From positions 62,001 to 126,000 of the forward strand of contig NZ_JAIWOY010000008.1 of assembly GCF_020216525.1 (NCBI RefSeq): DNA of 64,000 nucleotides. Reading direction: 5' to 3'. Position numbers and translations under genes: made by a program. The number at the start of each line of letters is the position of its first letter. Positions within the stretch are counted from its first letter, which is position 1. The notes beneath the pieces were generated by a model. The model ran no database searches, was not told the DNA's origin, and saw nothing but the letters and a program-made list of their open reading frames with translations. This stretch comes from Nocardioides nematodiphilus. GTDB lineage: Bacteria; Actinomycetota; Actinomycetes; Propionibacteriales; Nocardioidaceae. Below are positions 44,962 to 53,253 of the stretch, in pieces.

Positions 44962-46871
44962 TCCGGCGGCTGCTGCTCGCCTGCGCCGTGGTCCTGCTGG
45001 CGCTGGTGGGTCTCACGCCCGCGTACGCCGCCGACGGCGGGGCCCGGATCAGCCACTTCGAGCAGCGCCCCGGCGGAGTCTCGCTGCTGGTCTCGGTCCC
45101 GGCCGACAGCGCCGTCGACCTGGGCGCAGTGACCGTGTCGATCGCCGGCCAGGACGCTCCCGCCACCGCGCAGGCCGGGGACTCCGGCGAGATCCGGCGC
45201 ACGGCGATCCTGGCGATGGACACCAGCACGTCCATGACCGGCGCGAAGTTCGCGGCCGCGAAGAGCGCCGCCGCCGCCTTCATCGCCGCCCTCCCGAAGG
45301 ACGTCTACCTCGGCGTGGTCACCTTCGGCGGCGCGGTGCGCACCGCGCTCCCACCGACCCAGGACCGCAGCCACGCCGCCAGCACCCTCGCCGGGCTCAC
45401 GCTCAGCGGCGGCACCCTGCTCTACGACGGCGTACGGACAGCGCTCGACGACGCGGGCTCCGAGGGCCAGCGCTCCCTGCTGGTCCTCTCCGACGGCGCC
45501 GACACCCGCAGCGGCGCCTCCCTCACCAGGACGGCCGCCGCCATCAAGCAGGTCGACGCGCTGGTGCAGGTGGTCGCCGTCGACCACGGCGGCAAGGCCA
45601 ACGCCGCGCTCCAGCAGCTCGCTGCGGCCGGCAAGGGCGCCGTGATCGCGTCCGACACGTCCGCGCTGGCCACCGCGTTCGCCGACCAGGCGAGCGCGCT
45701 GGCCCGACAGGTGCTGGTGACCGCCGACATCCCCGACGGCCTGACCGCGACCCAGGGCACCGTCTCGGTCACCCTCCCGACGAGCGACGGCGACAGCCTG
45801 AGCGCCTCCGCGTACGACAACGATCTGCAGGCGGCCGCGCCCACCTCCGCCCCTGCGGAGGCGACCCCCGAGCACGGCCGGACTCTGCCGGGCTGGTCGC
45901 TCTACGCGGGCGGCGCCGCGATCGCCGTGGGCCTCTTCGGGATCGTGGTCGCCCTCCTCCCCCGCTCCACCACCTCACCCGCCGAGGCGCTGGTGACCAC
46001 CTACACCGAGCGCACCAGCGGCACGCATCCGGAGGCGGCGCCCGGCGGCGCCCGGATCGAGGCGCAGCAGGTGCTCTCCTCGGCCCGTACGGCCGCCGCG
46101 GACCTGCTCAAGCGCAACGCCTCGATGGAGGCCCGGATCGCGCGGGCACTCGACGGCGCCGGCAGCGACCTCAAGCCGGCCGAGTGGCTGCTGCTCCACA
46201 TCGTGCTGGCGGTCGGCGTCACCCTGCTCGGGCTGCTGCTCGGTCGCGGTGGCGTCGTGGTCGGGCTGCTCTTCCTGGCCCTCGGGCTCGTCGGCCCGTG
46301 GCTCTACCTCTCGCTGCGCCGCAGCCAGCGTCGCCGGCGCTTCGCCGAGGCGCTGCCCGACACGCTCCAGCTCATGGCCGGCTCGCTCTCGGCCGGGCTC
46401 TCGCTCCCCCAGACGGTCGACACCGTCGTCCGCGAGGGCGCGGAGCCGATCGCCGGCGAGTTCCGCCGCGCGCTGGTCGAGACCCGGCTCGGCGTCGACG
46501 TCGAGGACGCCCTCGAGGGCATCGCGGCCCGCTTCGACAGCCCCGACTTCGGCTGGGTCGTGATGGCGATCCGGATCCAGCGCCAGGTGGGCGGCAACCT
46601 CGCCGAGCTGTTCAACACCGTCGCCGCGACCCTGCGGGAACGGCAGTACCTGCGACGCCAGGTCGGTGCGCTCTCCGCCGAGGGGCGGCTGTCGGCATGG
46701 ATCATCGGCGGCCTACCGCCGGTCTTCATGCTCTACCTGCTGCTCACCAATGCGGCGTACCTCCATCCGCTGTTCCACGACCCACGTGGCATCGTCATGC
46801 TGCTCTTCGGCGTGGTCTGGCTGGGTATCGGGGTCTGGTGGATGAGCAGGATCGTCAAGGTGGAGGTGTGA
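44958..46871 (+). CDS. tadB: von Willebrand factor A domain fused to TadB-type membrane protein
   Basis: 637 aa. Signal peptide (1-25), extracellular vWA domain with MIDAS DxSxS at 88-92 (DTSTS) and the later SDGADTRSG, a transmembrane helix near 305-325, and a C-terminal T2SSF domain with several helices (LPDTLQLMAGSLSAGLSLPQ, GGNLAELFNTVAATLRERQ). TadB is the inner-membrane platform that acts with CpaF and TadC. The fused metal-binding adhesion-type domain is not part of canonical TadB and would face outside. Confidence 0.9.
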   Translation: MIRRLLLACAVVLLALVGLTPAYAADGGARISHFEQRPGGVSLLVSVPADSAVDLGAVTVSIAGQDAPATAQAGDSGEIRRTAILAMDTSTSMTGAKFAAAKSAAAAFIAALPKDVYLGVVTFGGAVRTALPPTQDRSHAASTLAGLTLSGGTLLYDGVRTALDDAGSEGQRSLLVLSDGADTRSGASLTRTAAAIKQVDALVQVVAVDHGGKANAALQQLAAAGKGAVIASDTSALATAFADQASALARQVLVTADIPDGLTATQGTVSVTLPTSDGDSLSASAYDNDLQAAAPTSAPAEATPEHGRTLPGWSLYAGGAAIAVGLFGIVVALLPRSTTSPAEALVTTYTERTSGTHPEAAPGGARIEAQQVLSSARTAAADLLKRNASMEARIARALDGAGSDLKPAEWLLLHIVLAVGVTLLGLLLGRGGVVVGLLFLALGLVGPWLYLSLRRSQRRRRFAEALPDTLQLMAGSLSAGLSLPQTVDTVVREGAEPIAGEFRRALVETRLGVDVEDALEGIAARFDSPDFGWVVMAIRIQRQVGGNLAELFNTVAATLRERQYLRRQVGALSAEGRLSAWIIGGLPPVFMLYLLLTNAAYLHPLFHDPRGIVMLLFGVVWLGIGVWWMSRIVKVEV

Positions 46872-46872
46872 A

Positions 46873-47796
46873 GTGGTCCTGATCCTGGTCCTGGCGGTGT
46901 TGCTGCTGATCGCCGCGCTGGTGCTGTTCACCCTGGCATTGCGCACGGACGAGGAGTCGGCGGGCGTCAACCGATCCCTCGCAGTGCTCGAGGCGATGGG
47001 CGGCGCGCCCAAGGAGCTCACCCGCGAGCTCGACCTGCCGTTCGCCGACCGCGTGATCGAGCCCCTGCGGGCACGGGCGCTGACCGTCGGTCGCCGCATC
47101 AGCGGCGCGGGCGCCGCCGACCGGATTCGGCGACGGCTCGACGCCGCCGGCAATCCGGCCGGCTGGACCGTCGACCGGGTCGTCTCCAGCAAGGTGCTCG
47201 GGGCCTGCGTCGGACTCGCTCTCGGAGCGCTGATCGGCGTGCTGCTGGACCGCACCTTCCTCACCGGCGTGGTCATCGCCGTGATCGGTCTGGTGCTGGG
47301 ATTCTTCGCGCCCGACCTGTACCTCTACCAGCGCGCCTACGACCGCGCCGAGCGGATCCAGCGGGACCTCGCCGACGCGATCGACCTGATGACGATCAGC
47401 GTCGAGGCCGGCCTCGGCTTCGACGCGGCCGTGCAGCAGGTGGCGACCAAGACCGAGGGGCCCCTCGCCGACGAGTTCATGCGCATGCTGCGGGAGATGC
47501 AGCTGGGCAACGGCCGCTCCGGCGCCCTGCGCGGGCTCGCCGACCGGTGCAACGTCGACGACGTGCGGACGTTCGTCGGTGCGATGGTGCAGGCGGACAG
47601 CTTCGGCATCCCGGTCGGTCAGGTCCTCCGGGTCCAGGCCAGCGAGATCCGGGTCAAGCGCCGCCAGTGGGCGGAGGCGAAGGCGCAGCAGGTGCCGGTG
47701 AAGATGACGGTGCCGTTGATCTTCTTCATCCTGCCGTGCCTGTTCATCCCGGTGATGGGCCCGGCCGTCCTCAACATCATGAACGCCCACTTCTAA
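46873..47796 (+). CDS. tadC: Tad pilus platform protein TadC
   Basis: 307 aa, GTG start with GGAGGTG overlapping the preceding stop. N-terminal helix, a pair of central helices, and a T2SSF domain (DLADAIDLMTISVEAGLGFDAAVQQVA, FGIPVGQVLRVQASEIRVKRRQWAEAKAQQVPVKM) ending in hydrophobic segments. Partner of TadB in the inner-membrane platform. Confidence 0.92.
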   Translation: MVLILVLAVLLLIAALVLFTLALRTDEESAGVNRSLAVLEAMGGAPKELTRELDLPFADRVIEPLRARALTVGRRISGAGAADRIRRRLDAAGNPAGWTVDRVVSSKVLGACVGLALGALIGVLLDRTFLTGVVIAVIGLVLGFFAPDLYLYQRAYDRAERIQRDLADAIDLMTISVEAGLGFDAAVQQVATKTEGPLADEFMRMLREMQLGNGRSGALRGLADRCNVDDVRTFVGAMVQADSFGIPVGQVLRVQASEIRVKRRQWAEAKAQQVPVKMTVPLIFFILPCLFIPVMGPAVLNIMNAHF

Positions 47797-47801
47797 GACC
47801 C

Positions 47802-49376
47802 ATGCCCAACAGTCTCGCGTCCGATCAGTCCGCTCCGACGGTCGATCTCCACCACCGACGGGCAGCGGCCCTCGCGCGCGCCTTCGCCGTCGCGGCGATG
47901 ATCGTGCCGCTCCTCTGGGCCCGCGACGGCGGCGCGCTGGTGGCTCTCGGCGCGATCGCAGTGATGTGGACCGTCGTGACCGTGCTGGAGTGGCGCAGCA
48001 GGGTCGGCATCGACGTGCTCGGTGGTCTGGAGGCCGCGGGCATCGGGCTCATCTCAGGCACGGTGATCGACCACCAGCCGGTCGTGCTGGCGGGACTCGC
48101 GGTCGTGCCGTTCACCGCTGGGGTCTACCGCGGCATCTGGGGGGCGGTGCTGGCCCTCTCGACCTCGCTGTTCGCGGTGATCACAGCGGCCCTCGCCGTC
48201 GCCCATGGCATCACGACCGACGAGGGCTACAACATCTTCAGCTGGTGCTTCGCCGGCATCGGCGTCGGCATGATCGGCAGCTTCCTGCACACGGCGCTGC
48301 AGCAGCGGGCCGATCCGCTCGCGCCCTACCGCTACGCACAGTCCCTGCTGCGCCGGCTGATCGACCTGAGCGACGAGTTCGACGAGGGCCTGGACGCGAT
48401 GGCCCTCGGTGGCGGGATCCTCGCCCAGGTCACCGACGAGCTGCCGACCGGGGCGCTCTCGCTCTACATCCCGCGCGGCGACGCGCTCATCCCCCTGGTC
48501 TCGCACGAGCACGAGATCCCGCTCAACGACGGCGCCGAGAGCGCCGCGGTGACCGCCTGGAACACCGCCGCCGTGCACCGTCGCGGCAACCTCTTCGCCA
48601 TCCCGCTGACGTCCACACACGACGCGACCGTCTCGGGGGTCGTGGTCGGCGAGCTCTCCGGCCGAGTCTCGGCCGAGGGGCTGGACCTGTACGGGCGCCT
48701 GACGAAGCTGCACCGGCACCTCCAGGCCAGCACCGTCCACCTGGACACCGCCCTGCTCTTCGCCGCCTTCCGCGACTCGGCCACCGCCGAGGAGCGCCGC
48801 CGCCTCGCCCGCGAGATGCACGACGGCGTCGCGCAGGACATCGCCGGGCTCGGCTACCTCGTCGACGCCCTCGCCGGCACGGCCACCACCCCGCAGCAGA
48901 CCGAGCGCATCGCGGTGCTGCGCGAGCGGATCACCGCCGTGGTCGCCGAGATCCGCCGCTCCCTGGTCAACCTGCGCACCTCGGTCGGCACCAGCGAGAG
49001 CCTGGGCGCCGCGATCGGCTCGATCGCGCGCAATCTGACCGAGGTCTCGGGGGTGCCGATCCACGTGATCCTCGACGAGACCACCGACCGGCTGCGTCCG
49101 GAGGTCGAGGCCGAGCTCTTCCGGATCACCCAGGAGGCGATGAACAACGCGATCAAGCACGCCCGCGCCAGCGCCATCGAGGTGCACTGCCAGGTGCGCG
49201 CACCCCACGCCAGGATCACAGTGAGCGACGACGGCCGCGGGATGCAGGCGCCCCGCCAGGACTCGCATGGTCTGTCGATCATGCGGGAACGGGCCTTGCT
49301 CATCAACGCTTCCCTCGACATCGTGGGGCGTGAGAGTGGCGGGTTGAGCGTCACGGTCGAGATCGTCGGGACATGA
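47802..49376 (+). CDS. Membrane sensor histidine kinase (HisKA_3, NarL-type)
   Basis: 524 aa. Six hydrophobic helices in the first 170 residues form the sensor part (MASE1-like), then a GAF-like segment, then HisKA_3 with phospho-acceptor H340 (REMHDGVAQDIAGLG) and an HATPase domain (FRITQEAMNNAIKHARA, DDGRGM, HGLSIMRERA). It sits between tadC and its response regulator gene, so the pair likely controls the pilus. The signal is unknown. Its stop overlaps an ATG; the regulator's better start is 14 bp further on. Confidence 0.92.
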   Translation: MPNSLASDQSAPTVDLHHRRAAALARAFAVAAMIVPLLWARDGGALVALGAIAVMWTVVTVLEWRSRVGIDVLGGLEAAGIGLISGTVIDHQPVVLAGLAVVPFTAGVYRGIWGAVLALSTSLFAVITAALAVAHGITTDEGYNIFSWCFAGIGVGMIGSFLHTALQQRADPLAPYRYAQSLLRRLIDLSDEFDEGLDAMALGGGILAQVTDELPTGALSLYIPRGDALIPLVSHEHEIPLNDGAESAAVTAWNTAAVHRRGNLFAIPLTSTHDATVSGVVVGELSGRVSAEGLDLYGRLTKLHRHLQASTVHLDTALLFAAFRDSATAEERRRLAREMHDGVAQDIAGLGYLVDALAGTATTPQQTERIAVLRERITAVVAEIRRSLVNLRTSVGTSESLGAAIGSIARNLTEVSGVPIHVILDETTDRLRPEVEAELFRITQEAMNNAIKHARASAIEVHCQVRAPHARITVSDDGRGMQAPRQDSHGLSIMRERALLINASLDIVGRESGGLSVTVEIVGT

Positions 49377-49390
49377 CAGAGGAGATTCGC

Positions 49391-50032
49391 ATGACCACGG
49401 TGCTGTTGGTGGACGACCACGAGCTCATCCGCGAGGGCCTGGCCGGGGTGATCAACCTCGAGGAGGACCTCGATGTGGTGGCGCAGGCGGGCTCGGTCGC
49501 CGAGGCGCTGGCGACCTACGAGCGGATCTCGCCCGACGTCGTCGTGGTCGACCTGCAGCTCCAGGACGGCACCGGACTCGACATCCTGCGCGCCATCCGG
49601 GCCAAGAGCGACAAGACCGGCGTGGTGGTGCTGACCATGCACTCGGGCGACGACCAGATCTTCGCCGCCATGGAGGGCGGCGCGTCCGGCTTCGTCGGCA
49701 AGGACGCCCCCTCCCAGGAGGTCGTACGGGCCGCGCGCCACGCCGCGGTCTCGCCGCGATCCTTCGTGTGCTCGGGCCTCGTCGGGGCGATGATGCGCCG
49801 CCAGAGCAGCGAGTCGACCCGGCTCTCCGAGCGCGAGCACGACGTGCTCCTGCTGCTGGCCGACGGACTGGGTGCGGCCGCGATCGGCGAGCGGCTCTAC
49901 CTCTCCGAGTCGACCGCGAAGTCGCACATCGCCCGGATCTACCAGAAGCTCGGCGCCGCCAACCGCGCCCAGGCGCTGGTCACCGCGATGCGTACCGGCC
50001 TCCTCTCCAGCATCAGGCCCAACGGCGCCTGA
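49391..50032 (+). CDS. NarL/LuxR-type response regulator
   Basis: 213 aa from ATG 49391, chosen because GAGGAG lies 5-10 bp upstream; ATG 49373, overlapping the kinase stop, is the alternative. Receiver domain with D8, D9, phospho-acceptor D54 (VVVVDLQ) and K104 region (FVGKDAP), then a LuxR HTH (RLSEREHDVLLLLADGLGAAAIGERLYLSESTAKSHI). Together with the upstream kinase it is a complete two-component system. A 6-6-6 dyad 21 bp after its stop is a candidate binding site before the pilin genes. Confidence 0.92.
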   Translation: MTTVLLVDDHELIREGLAGVINLEEDLDVVAQAGSVAEALATYERISPDVVVVDLQLQDGTGLDILRAIRAKSDKTGVVVLTMHSGDDQIFAAMEGGASGFVGKDAPSQEVVRAARHAAVSPRSFVCSGLVGAMMRRQSSESTRLSEREHDVLLLLADGLGAAAIGERLYLSESTAKSHIARIYQKLGAANRAQALVTAMRTGLLSSIRPNGA

Positions 50033-50053
50033 GTCGTCAGCGAGGTCCTGACA

Positions 50054-50071
50054 CTAGTCAGAAAGGACTAG
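50054..50071 (+). promoter_or_regulatory. Inverted repeat upstream of the first pilin gene
   Basis: CTAGTC (50054-50059) and GACTAG (50066-50071) flank AGAAAG. It lies about 112 bp before the flp start in the 150-bp gap after the response regulator gene; candidate operator for that regulator. Confidence 0.45.
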
Positions 50072-50182
50072 GGCCTCAGGCACCTTCGCCCGATCCGGGA
50101 GACACCCTCCACCCCTCACCATTGTCGTGTCCGGCGGTGCAGCAGCCTCGCCGGTGGGGGAACGAATCAAGGGGGGCTTCCC

Positions 50183-50401
50183 ATGCTGAACTACCTGAAC
50201 AACATGTTCACGATGCGACGCCGCGACAACGACCGCGGCGCCTCGGCCGTCGAGTACGGCCTGCTGGTCGCGGGCATCGCCGCGGTGATCGTCGCGGTGG
50301 TCTTCACCTTCGGCGGCAAGATCAAGAACATCTTCGACGACACCTGCCAGACCATCGCCGCCAACGGCACTGCCCCGGCCGCGGGCACCAACTGCACCTG
50401 A
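50183..50401 (+). CDS. flp: Flp-type pilin, first copy
   Basis: 72 aa class IVb prepilin. A basic leader (MLNYLNNMFTMRRRDNDRG) ends in Gly; the mature part starts ASAVEYGLLVAGIAAVIVAVVFTF with Glu at +5 and Tyr at +6, the Flp signature. Two C-terminal cysteines (DDTCQ and TNC) may form a disulfide. The ribosome-binding site GGGGGG lies 6 bp before the ATG. The strong RBS and following hairpin fit a highly expressed major subunit. Confidence 0.95.
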   Translation: MLNYLNNMFTMRRRDNDRGASAVEYGLLVAGIAAVIVAVVFTFGGKIKNIFDDTCQTIAANGTAPAAGTNCT

Positions 50402-50423
50402 GCACGTGATTCCGAGGGAGCAC

Positions 50424-50452
50424 GAGGCGCCGCAGCCCCGCTGCGGCGCCTC
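50424..50452 (+). terminator. Strong hairpin between the two pilin genes
   Basis: Perfect 12-bp stem GAGGCGCCGCAG/CTGCGGCGCCTC (50424-50435 with 50441-50452) with loop CCCCG. No T-run. It may terminate or attenuate transcription so that the first pilin is made in excess of the second, or stabilise the first pilin's mRNA. Confidence 0.7.
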
Positions 50453-50485
50453 ACCTCGATCGCCACATCATCGGGAGGGATGAGG

Positions 50486-50665
50486 ATGACCAGAACGTCA
50501 CGGCGTACCGACCGAGCCGCCTCGGCCGTCGAGTACGCACTGCTCGCGGCCGGCGTCGCGGCCCTCATCGCGCTGGTGGTCTTCACCTTCGGCGGCAAGG
50601 TCAGCAACATGTTCCACAACACCTGCAACACCGTCGCAGCGCAGACCAGCCAGGCCGCCTGCTAG
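50486..50665 (+). CDS. Flp-type pilin, second copy
   Basis: 59 aa from ATG 50486, which has GGAGGG six bases upstream; ATG 50480 is too close to that site. Leader RTSRRTDRA then ASAVEYALLAAGVAALIALVVFTF, so it is an Flp paralogue. The residue before the expected cleavage is Ala, not Gly. Two cysteines (HNTCN and the terminal AAC) recur as in the first pilin. It may be a minor subunit. Confidence 0.9.
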   Translation: MTRTSRRTDRAASAVEYALLAAGVAALIALVVFTFGGKVSNMFHNTCNTVAAQTSQAAC

Positions 50666-50686
50666 ACCACCCACCGCTCGTCCGGC

Positions 50687-51949
50687 TCACCGACCGCCCA
50701 GCACCCGCCCCGCCAAAGCGATCCTCTGCAGGGCCGTCGGATGGGAACCGAAGACGAACTGTGACCACGCCGGCGGCGTCGGATCGGCCAGCGAGCTGAT
50801 CGCGAGCCGCTTCTGCAGCGCCACGAACGACGCCTCGTCCTGCGTCACCCGCAGCGCCGTCACATCGGCCCGGGTCTCGATCTGCCGGCTGATCGTGTTC
50901 TGCACCGGCAGCGACAGCACCGACCCGATCGCGAACAGGGCGAGCAGGAGTGGGACGAGCCCCGCTGAGTCGGCACCTGTGACCGCCGAGTCTGCACTTG
51001 GGTCTGCCCATCGTCTGGTCAGCGGCCCGAGCAGCAGCCCCAGCAGACCGACGCCGAAGAAGGCAGCAGCCACCCCGAGCAGGGTGCCCACGAGCACGTC
51101 GTCGTGCTTGGCGTGGCCGAGCTCGTGCGCCACCACCGACAGCACCTCGCCGCGCGGCAGCGAGTCGATGAGGTTGTCGTAGAGCACGACCCGGCGGGTC
51201 GAGCCGAAGCCGGTGACGTACGCGTTGATCTGGGTGGTGCGCCGCGAGGCGTCCGCGACCAGGACGTCGTCGAGCCGCACACCCTCCTGGGCCGCGATCT
51301 GCATGACCTGCGTGCGCAACGTGCCGTCCGGCAGCGAGCGGAAGTCGTTGAACAACGGCTGCACGAGCACCGGATAGACGAACGACCCGATCAGCACCAG
51401 CGCCGCGAGCACGGTGCCGGCGATGGCGGGCCACACCCGAGGCCAGCGGCGCATGATGCCGAGCAGCACCAGGATCGCGATCGAGGTCGCGACCACCGAG
51501 ACCAGGGTGCCGAGCGCCAGATCCTGGAGGTACGACGGCCAGCTCTGCCGCGAGAGGCCGTAGCGGCGCTGCTGGTGCTGGAGCACGACCCCGAAGGGGA
51601 GCGTGACGATCCTGCCCAGGACGGTGACCAGCACCACGAGCGCCAGCGCGCGCAGCCACCACGGGCGGGGCAGGCGCCGTGCCACCGCGGGGCCGAAGCG
51701 GGTGAAGCCGAGCACGCAGGCGAAGGCGAGCGAGACCAGGAGCGACGTACGGCCGACCCAGCGGGCGACGTGGGAGTACGTGGTGGCGCGCTGCAGCTGC
51801 TCGGCGGTGAAGACGGTGTCGACGCCGGGGGCCCGGAGCGCACCACCCGGGTAGGGATGCCACGGCACCAGGACGATCGCGAGGACGATGAACGCGATGG
51901 CCGCTGCGGCGGTCATCGCGACCGGCAGTCGCCGCACCGTGCTCGTCAT
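50687..51949 (-). CDS. M48 family membrane metallopeptidase (CAAX-protease type)
   Basis: 420 aa. Helices at about 10-28, 66-84, 93-115, 143-165 and 172-192, then the zinc site HELGH at 275-279 with the third ligand E358 (IETRAD), and two more helices between. This is the Ste24/HtpX-like M48 layout and length. It may process membrane or misfolded proteins. Its start overlaps the upstream gene's stop (ATGA). It converges on the second pilin gene 21 bp away. The segment ADPSADSAVTGADSA between helices is encoded by DNA resembling the 22-bp repeats near holA. Confidence 0.9.
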   Translation of the reverse strand: MTSTVRRLPVAMTAAAAIAFIVLAIVLVPWHPYPGGALRAPGVDTVFTAEQLQRATTYSHVARWVGRTSLLVSLAFACVLGFTRFGPAVARRLPRPWWLRALALVVLVTVLGRIVTLPFGVVLQHQQRRYGLSRQSWPSYLQDLALGTLVSVVATSIAILVLLGIMRRWPRVWPAIAGTVLAALVLIGSFVYPVLVQPLFNDFRSLPDGTLRTQVMQIAAQEGVRLDDVLVADASRRTTQINAYVTGFGSTRRVVLYDNLIDSLPRGEVLSVVAHELGHAKHDDVLVGTLLGVAAAFFGVGLLGLLLGPLTRRWADPSADSAVTGADSAGLVPLLLALFAIGSVLSLPVQNTISRQIETRADVTALRVTQDEASFVALQKRLAISSLADPTPPAWSQFVFGSHPTALQRIALAGRVLGGR

Positions 51950-53202
51950 CGAGCGAGCTCCGTGAGCTCCTGCCGCCAACGTGCGGTGAAGGCGGCGACG
52001 CTGAGCCCGGTCTCTCGGCGCAGCGCGGCATCGATGGCTGCGCCGTCCCGGACGTCGTCGTAGACGCGGACCAGCGCCGGCTCCCCCGCGATCCGGGCGA
52101 GGAGACGGCAGGCCAGCCAGGCGGCCTCGTACTCGGCCCCGAAGGTCTCGGACTGGTCGTTGAACTCCGCCGCGCCGGGCAGCCGGTGCGGCACCCCGTC
52201 CGCGCGTACCTCCGCGATGATCTGGCGGGCGGTGGTGCTGAGCGGCAGCCGCACATCGCGCAGCGCCACGTAGTCGGCGAAGCCCTCCAGCAGCCAGGAC
52301 GGGACCGCCGCATCGGCGGCGAAGGTGGCGGCGTGGACGGCCTCGTGGCTCAGCACGATCTGCGCGCCCTCGGTGTTGAGACCGCCGATCACCTGCGGGT
52401 TGACCAGTACGTGCACCGGGCCGGACGCGCTGCCGTCGACGGTCGCGGTCACCGCGGCGACACCGTGGAAGCTGTCGGTCTCGGCGCCCATCATCTGCTC
52501 GAGGCCGGCCTGGTCGGCCGGCACCTCGAGCACCAGGGCCGGGTGGGGCCAGGGCAGCACCCGGCGGACCGTCGCGACAGCGCGGACCGCGAGGGCGTCG
52601 AAGCGGTCGGCACGCTGCCCGGCGGCCGCGTCCGATCCGGCGAGCACTACCATGGTCTCGCCCGTACGCCGCACCTGCACCGGGCCGCTGAGCCACACGG
52701 GCAGTCGAGCGCCGCCACCGCCGAACCTGGTGATCTCGACGCCGTCACCGCTGTCGGAGGGCGCGAAGGTCACCCCCACCTCCTCGCTGGCGTCGGCGGT
52801 GTCGAATCCGGCGAAGCGCCAGGTCAGCGCCACGTCGGCCGTCCAGGACCCGTCGGCGGCGACCGCGCCGTCCACCGCGAGGTAGCGAGCGCTGAAGTGC
52901 TGTACCCGGAGCCGGTCCGCGTTCTCCGCGGCCGTCCTCGCAGCGGAGCCGGGAGCCTCGCCGGGCCGGTGGTCGGCGATGGACCTGCCCCAGGCCGCCA
53001 GGGCCGCGGCGGCGGCCGTCGGCTGCTCGGCGGCAGGCCGCTCGGCGCTGCGGCCGGCGGCCGGGACGACGTAGGTGTCGTCCCGCGCCCGCCAGACGAG
53101 CAGGCCGGCCACGAGGACCACGATCACCAGGCCCACGAGCACACCGGGCCAGAGACGACTGCGGACCGCCCCTCGCGAGGAGGAACGGTCCGTGGCAGTC
53201 AT
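51946..53202 (-). CDS. Putative extracytoplasmic gluzincin-type metallopeptidase
   Basis: 418 aa. A positively charged start and one helix (18-37) anchor it; an NTF2-like or linker region (to about 165) follows; the C-terminal half contains HEAVH at 286-290 and LLEGFADYVAL with E306, the zinc-site pattern of the peptidase MA family. The domain after the active site is helical. Substrate unknown. The start is ATG 53202, and it is coupled to the M48 gene, so two proteases of different families are produced together. Confidence 0.78.
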   Translation of the reverse strand: MTATDRSSSRGAVRSRLWPGVLVGLVIVVLVAGLLVWRARDDTYVVPAAGRSAERPAAEQPTAAAAALAAWGRSIADHRPGEAPGSAARTAAENADRLRVQHFSARYLAVDGAVAADGSWTADVALTWRFAGFDTADASEEVGVTFAPSDSGDGVEITRFGGGGARLPVWLSGPVQVRRTGETMVVLAGSDAAAGQRADRFDALAVRAVATVRRVLPWPHPALVLEVPADQAGLEQMMGAETDSFHGVAAVTATVDGSASGPVHVLVNPQVIGGLNTEGAQIVLSHEAVHAATFAADAAVPSWLLEGFADYVALRDVRLPLSTTARQIIAEVRADGVPHRLPGAAEFNDQSETFGAEYEAAWLACRLLARIAGEPALVRVYDDVRDGAAIDAALRRETGLSVAAFTARWRQELTELAR

Positions 53203-53216
53203 GGCGCCGAGTCAAT

Positions 53217-53236
53217 CAGACCCGTGGTCGGGTCTG
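53217..53236 (-). terminator. Hairpin terminator downstream of the NlpC/P60 gene
   Basis: Perfect 8-bp stem CAGACCCG/CGGGTCTG with a 4-base loop, 17 bp after the NlpC/P60 stop on the minus strand, before the metallopeptidase start codon. Confidence 0.6.
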
Positions 53237-53253
53237 TCGACAGGCTCGGTCGC

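Noticed and set aside
41466-50665. Type II secretion or natural-competence pseudopilus
   Set aside because: CpaB, CpaE, CpaF, paired TadB/TadC and Flp-type pilins identify a Tad system.
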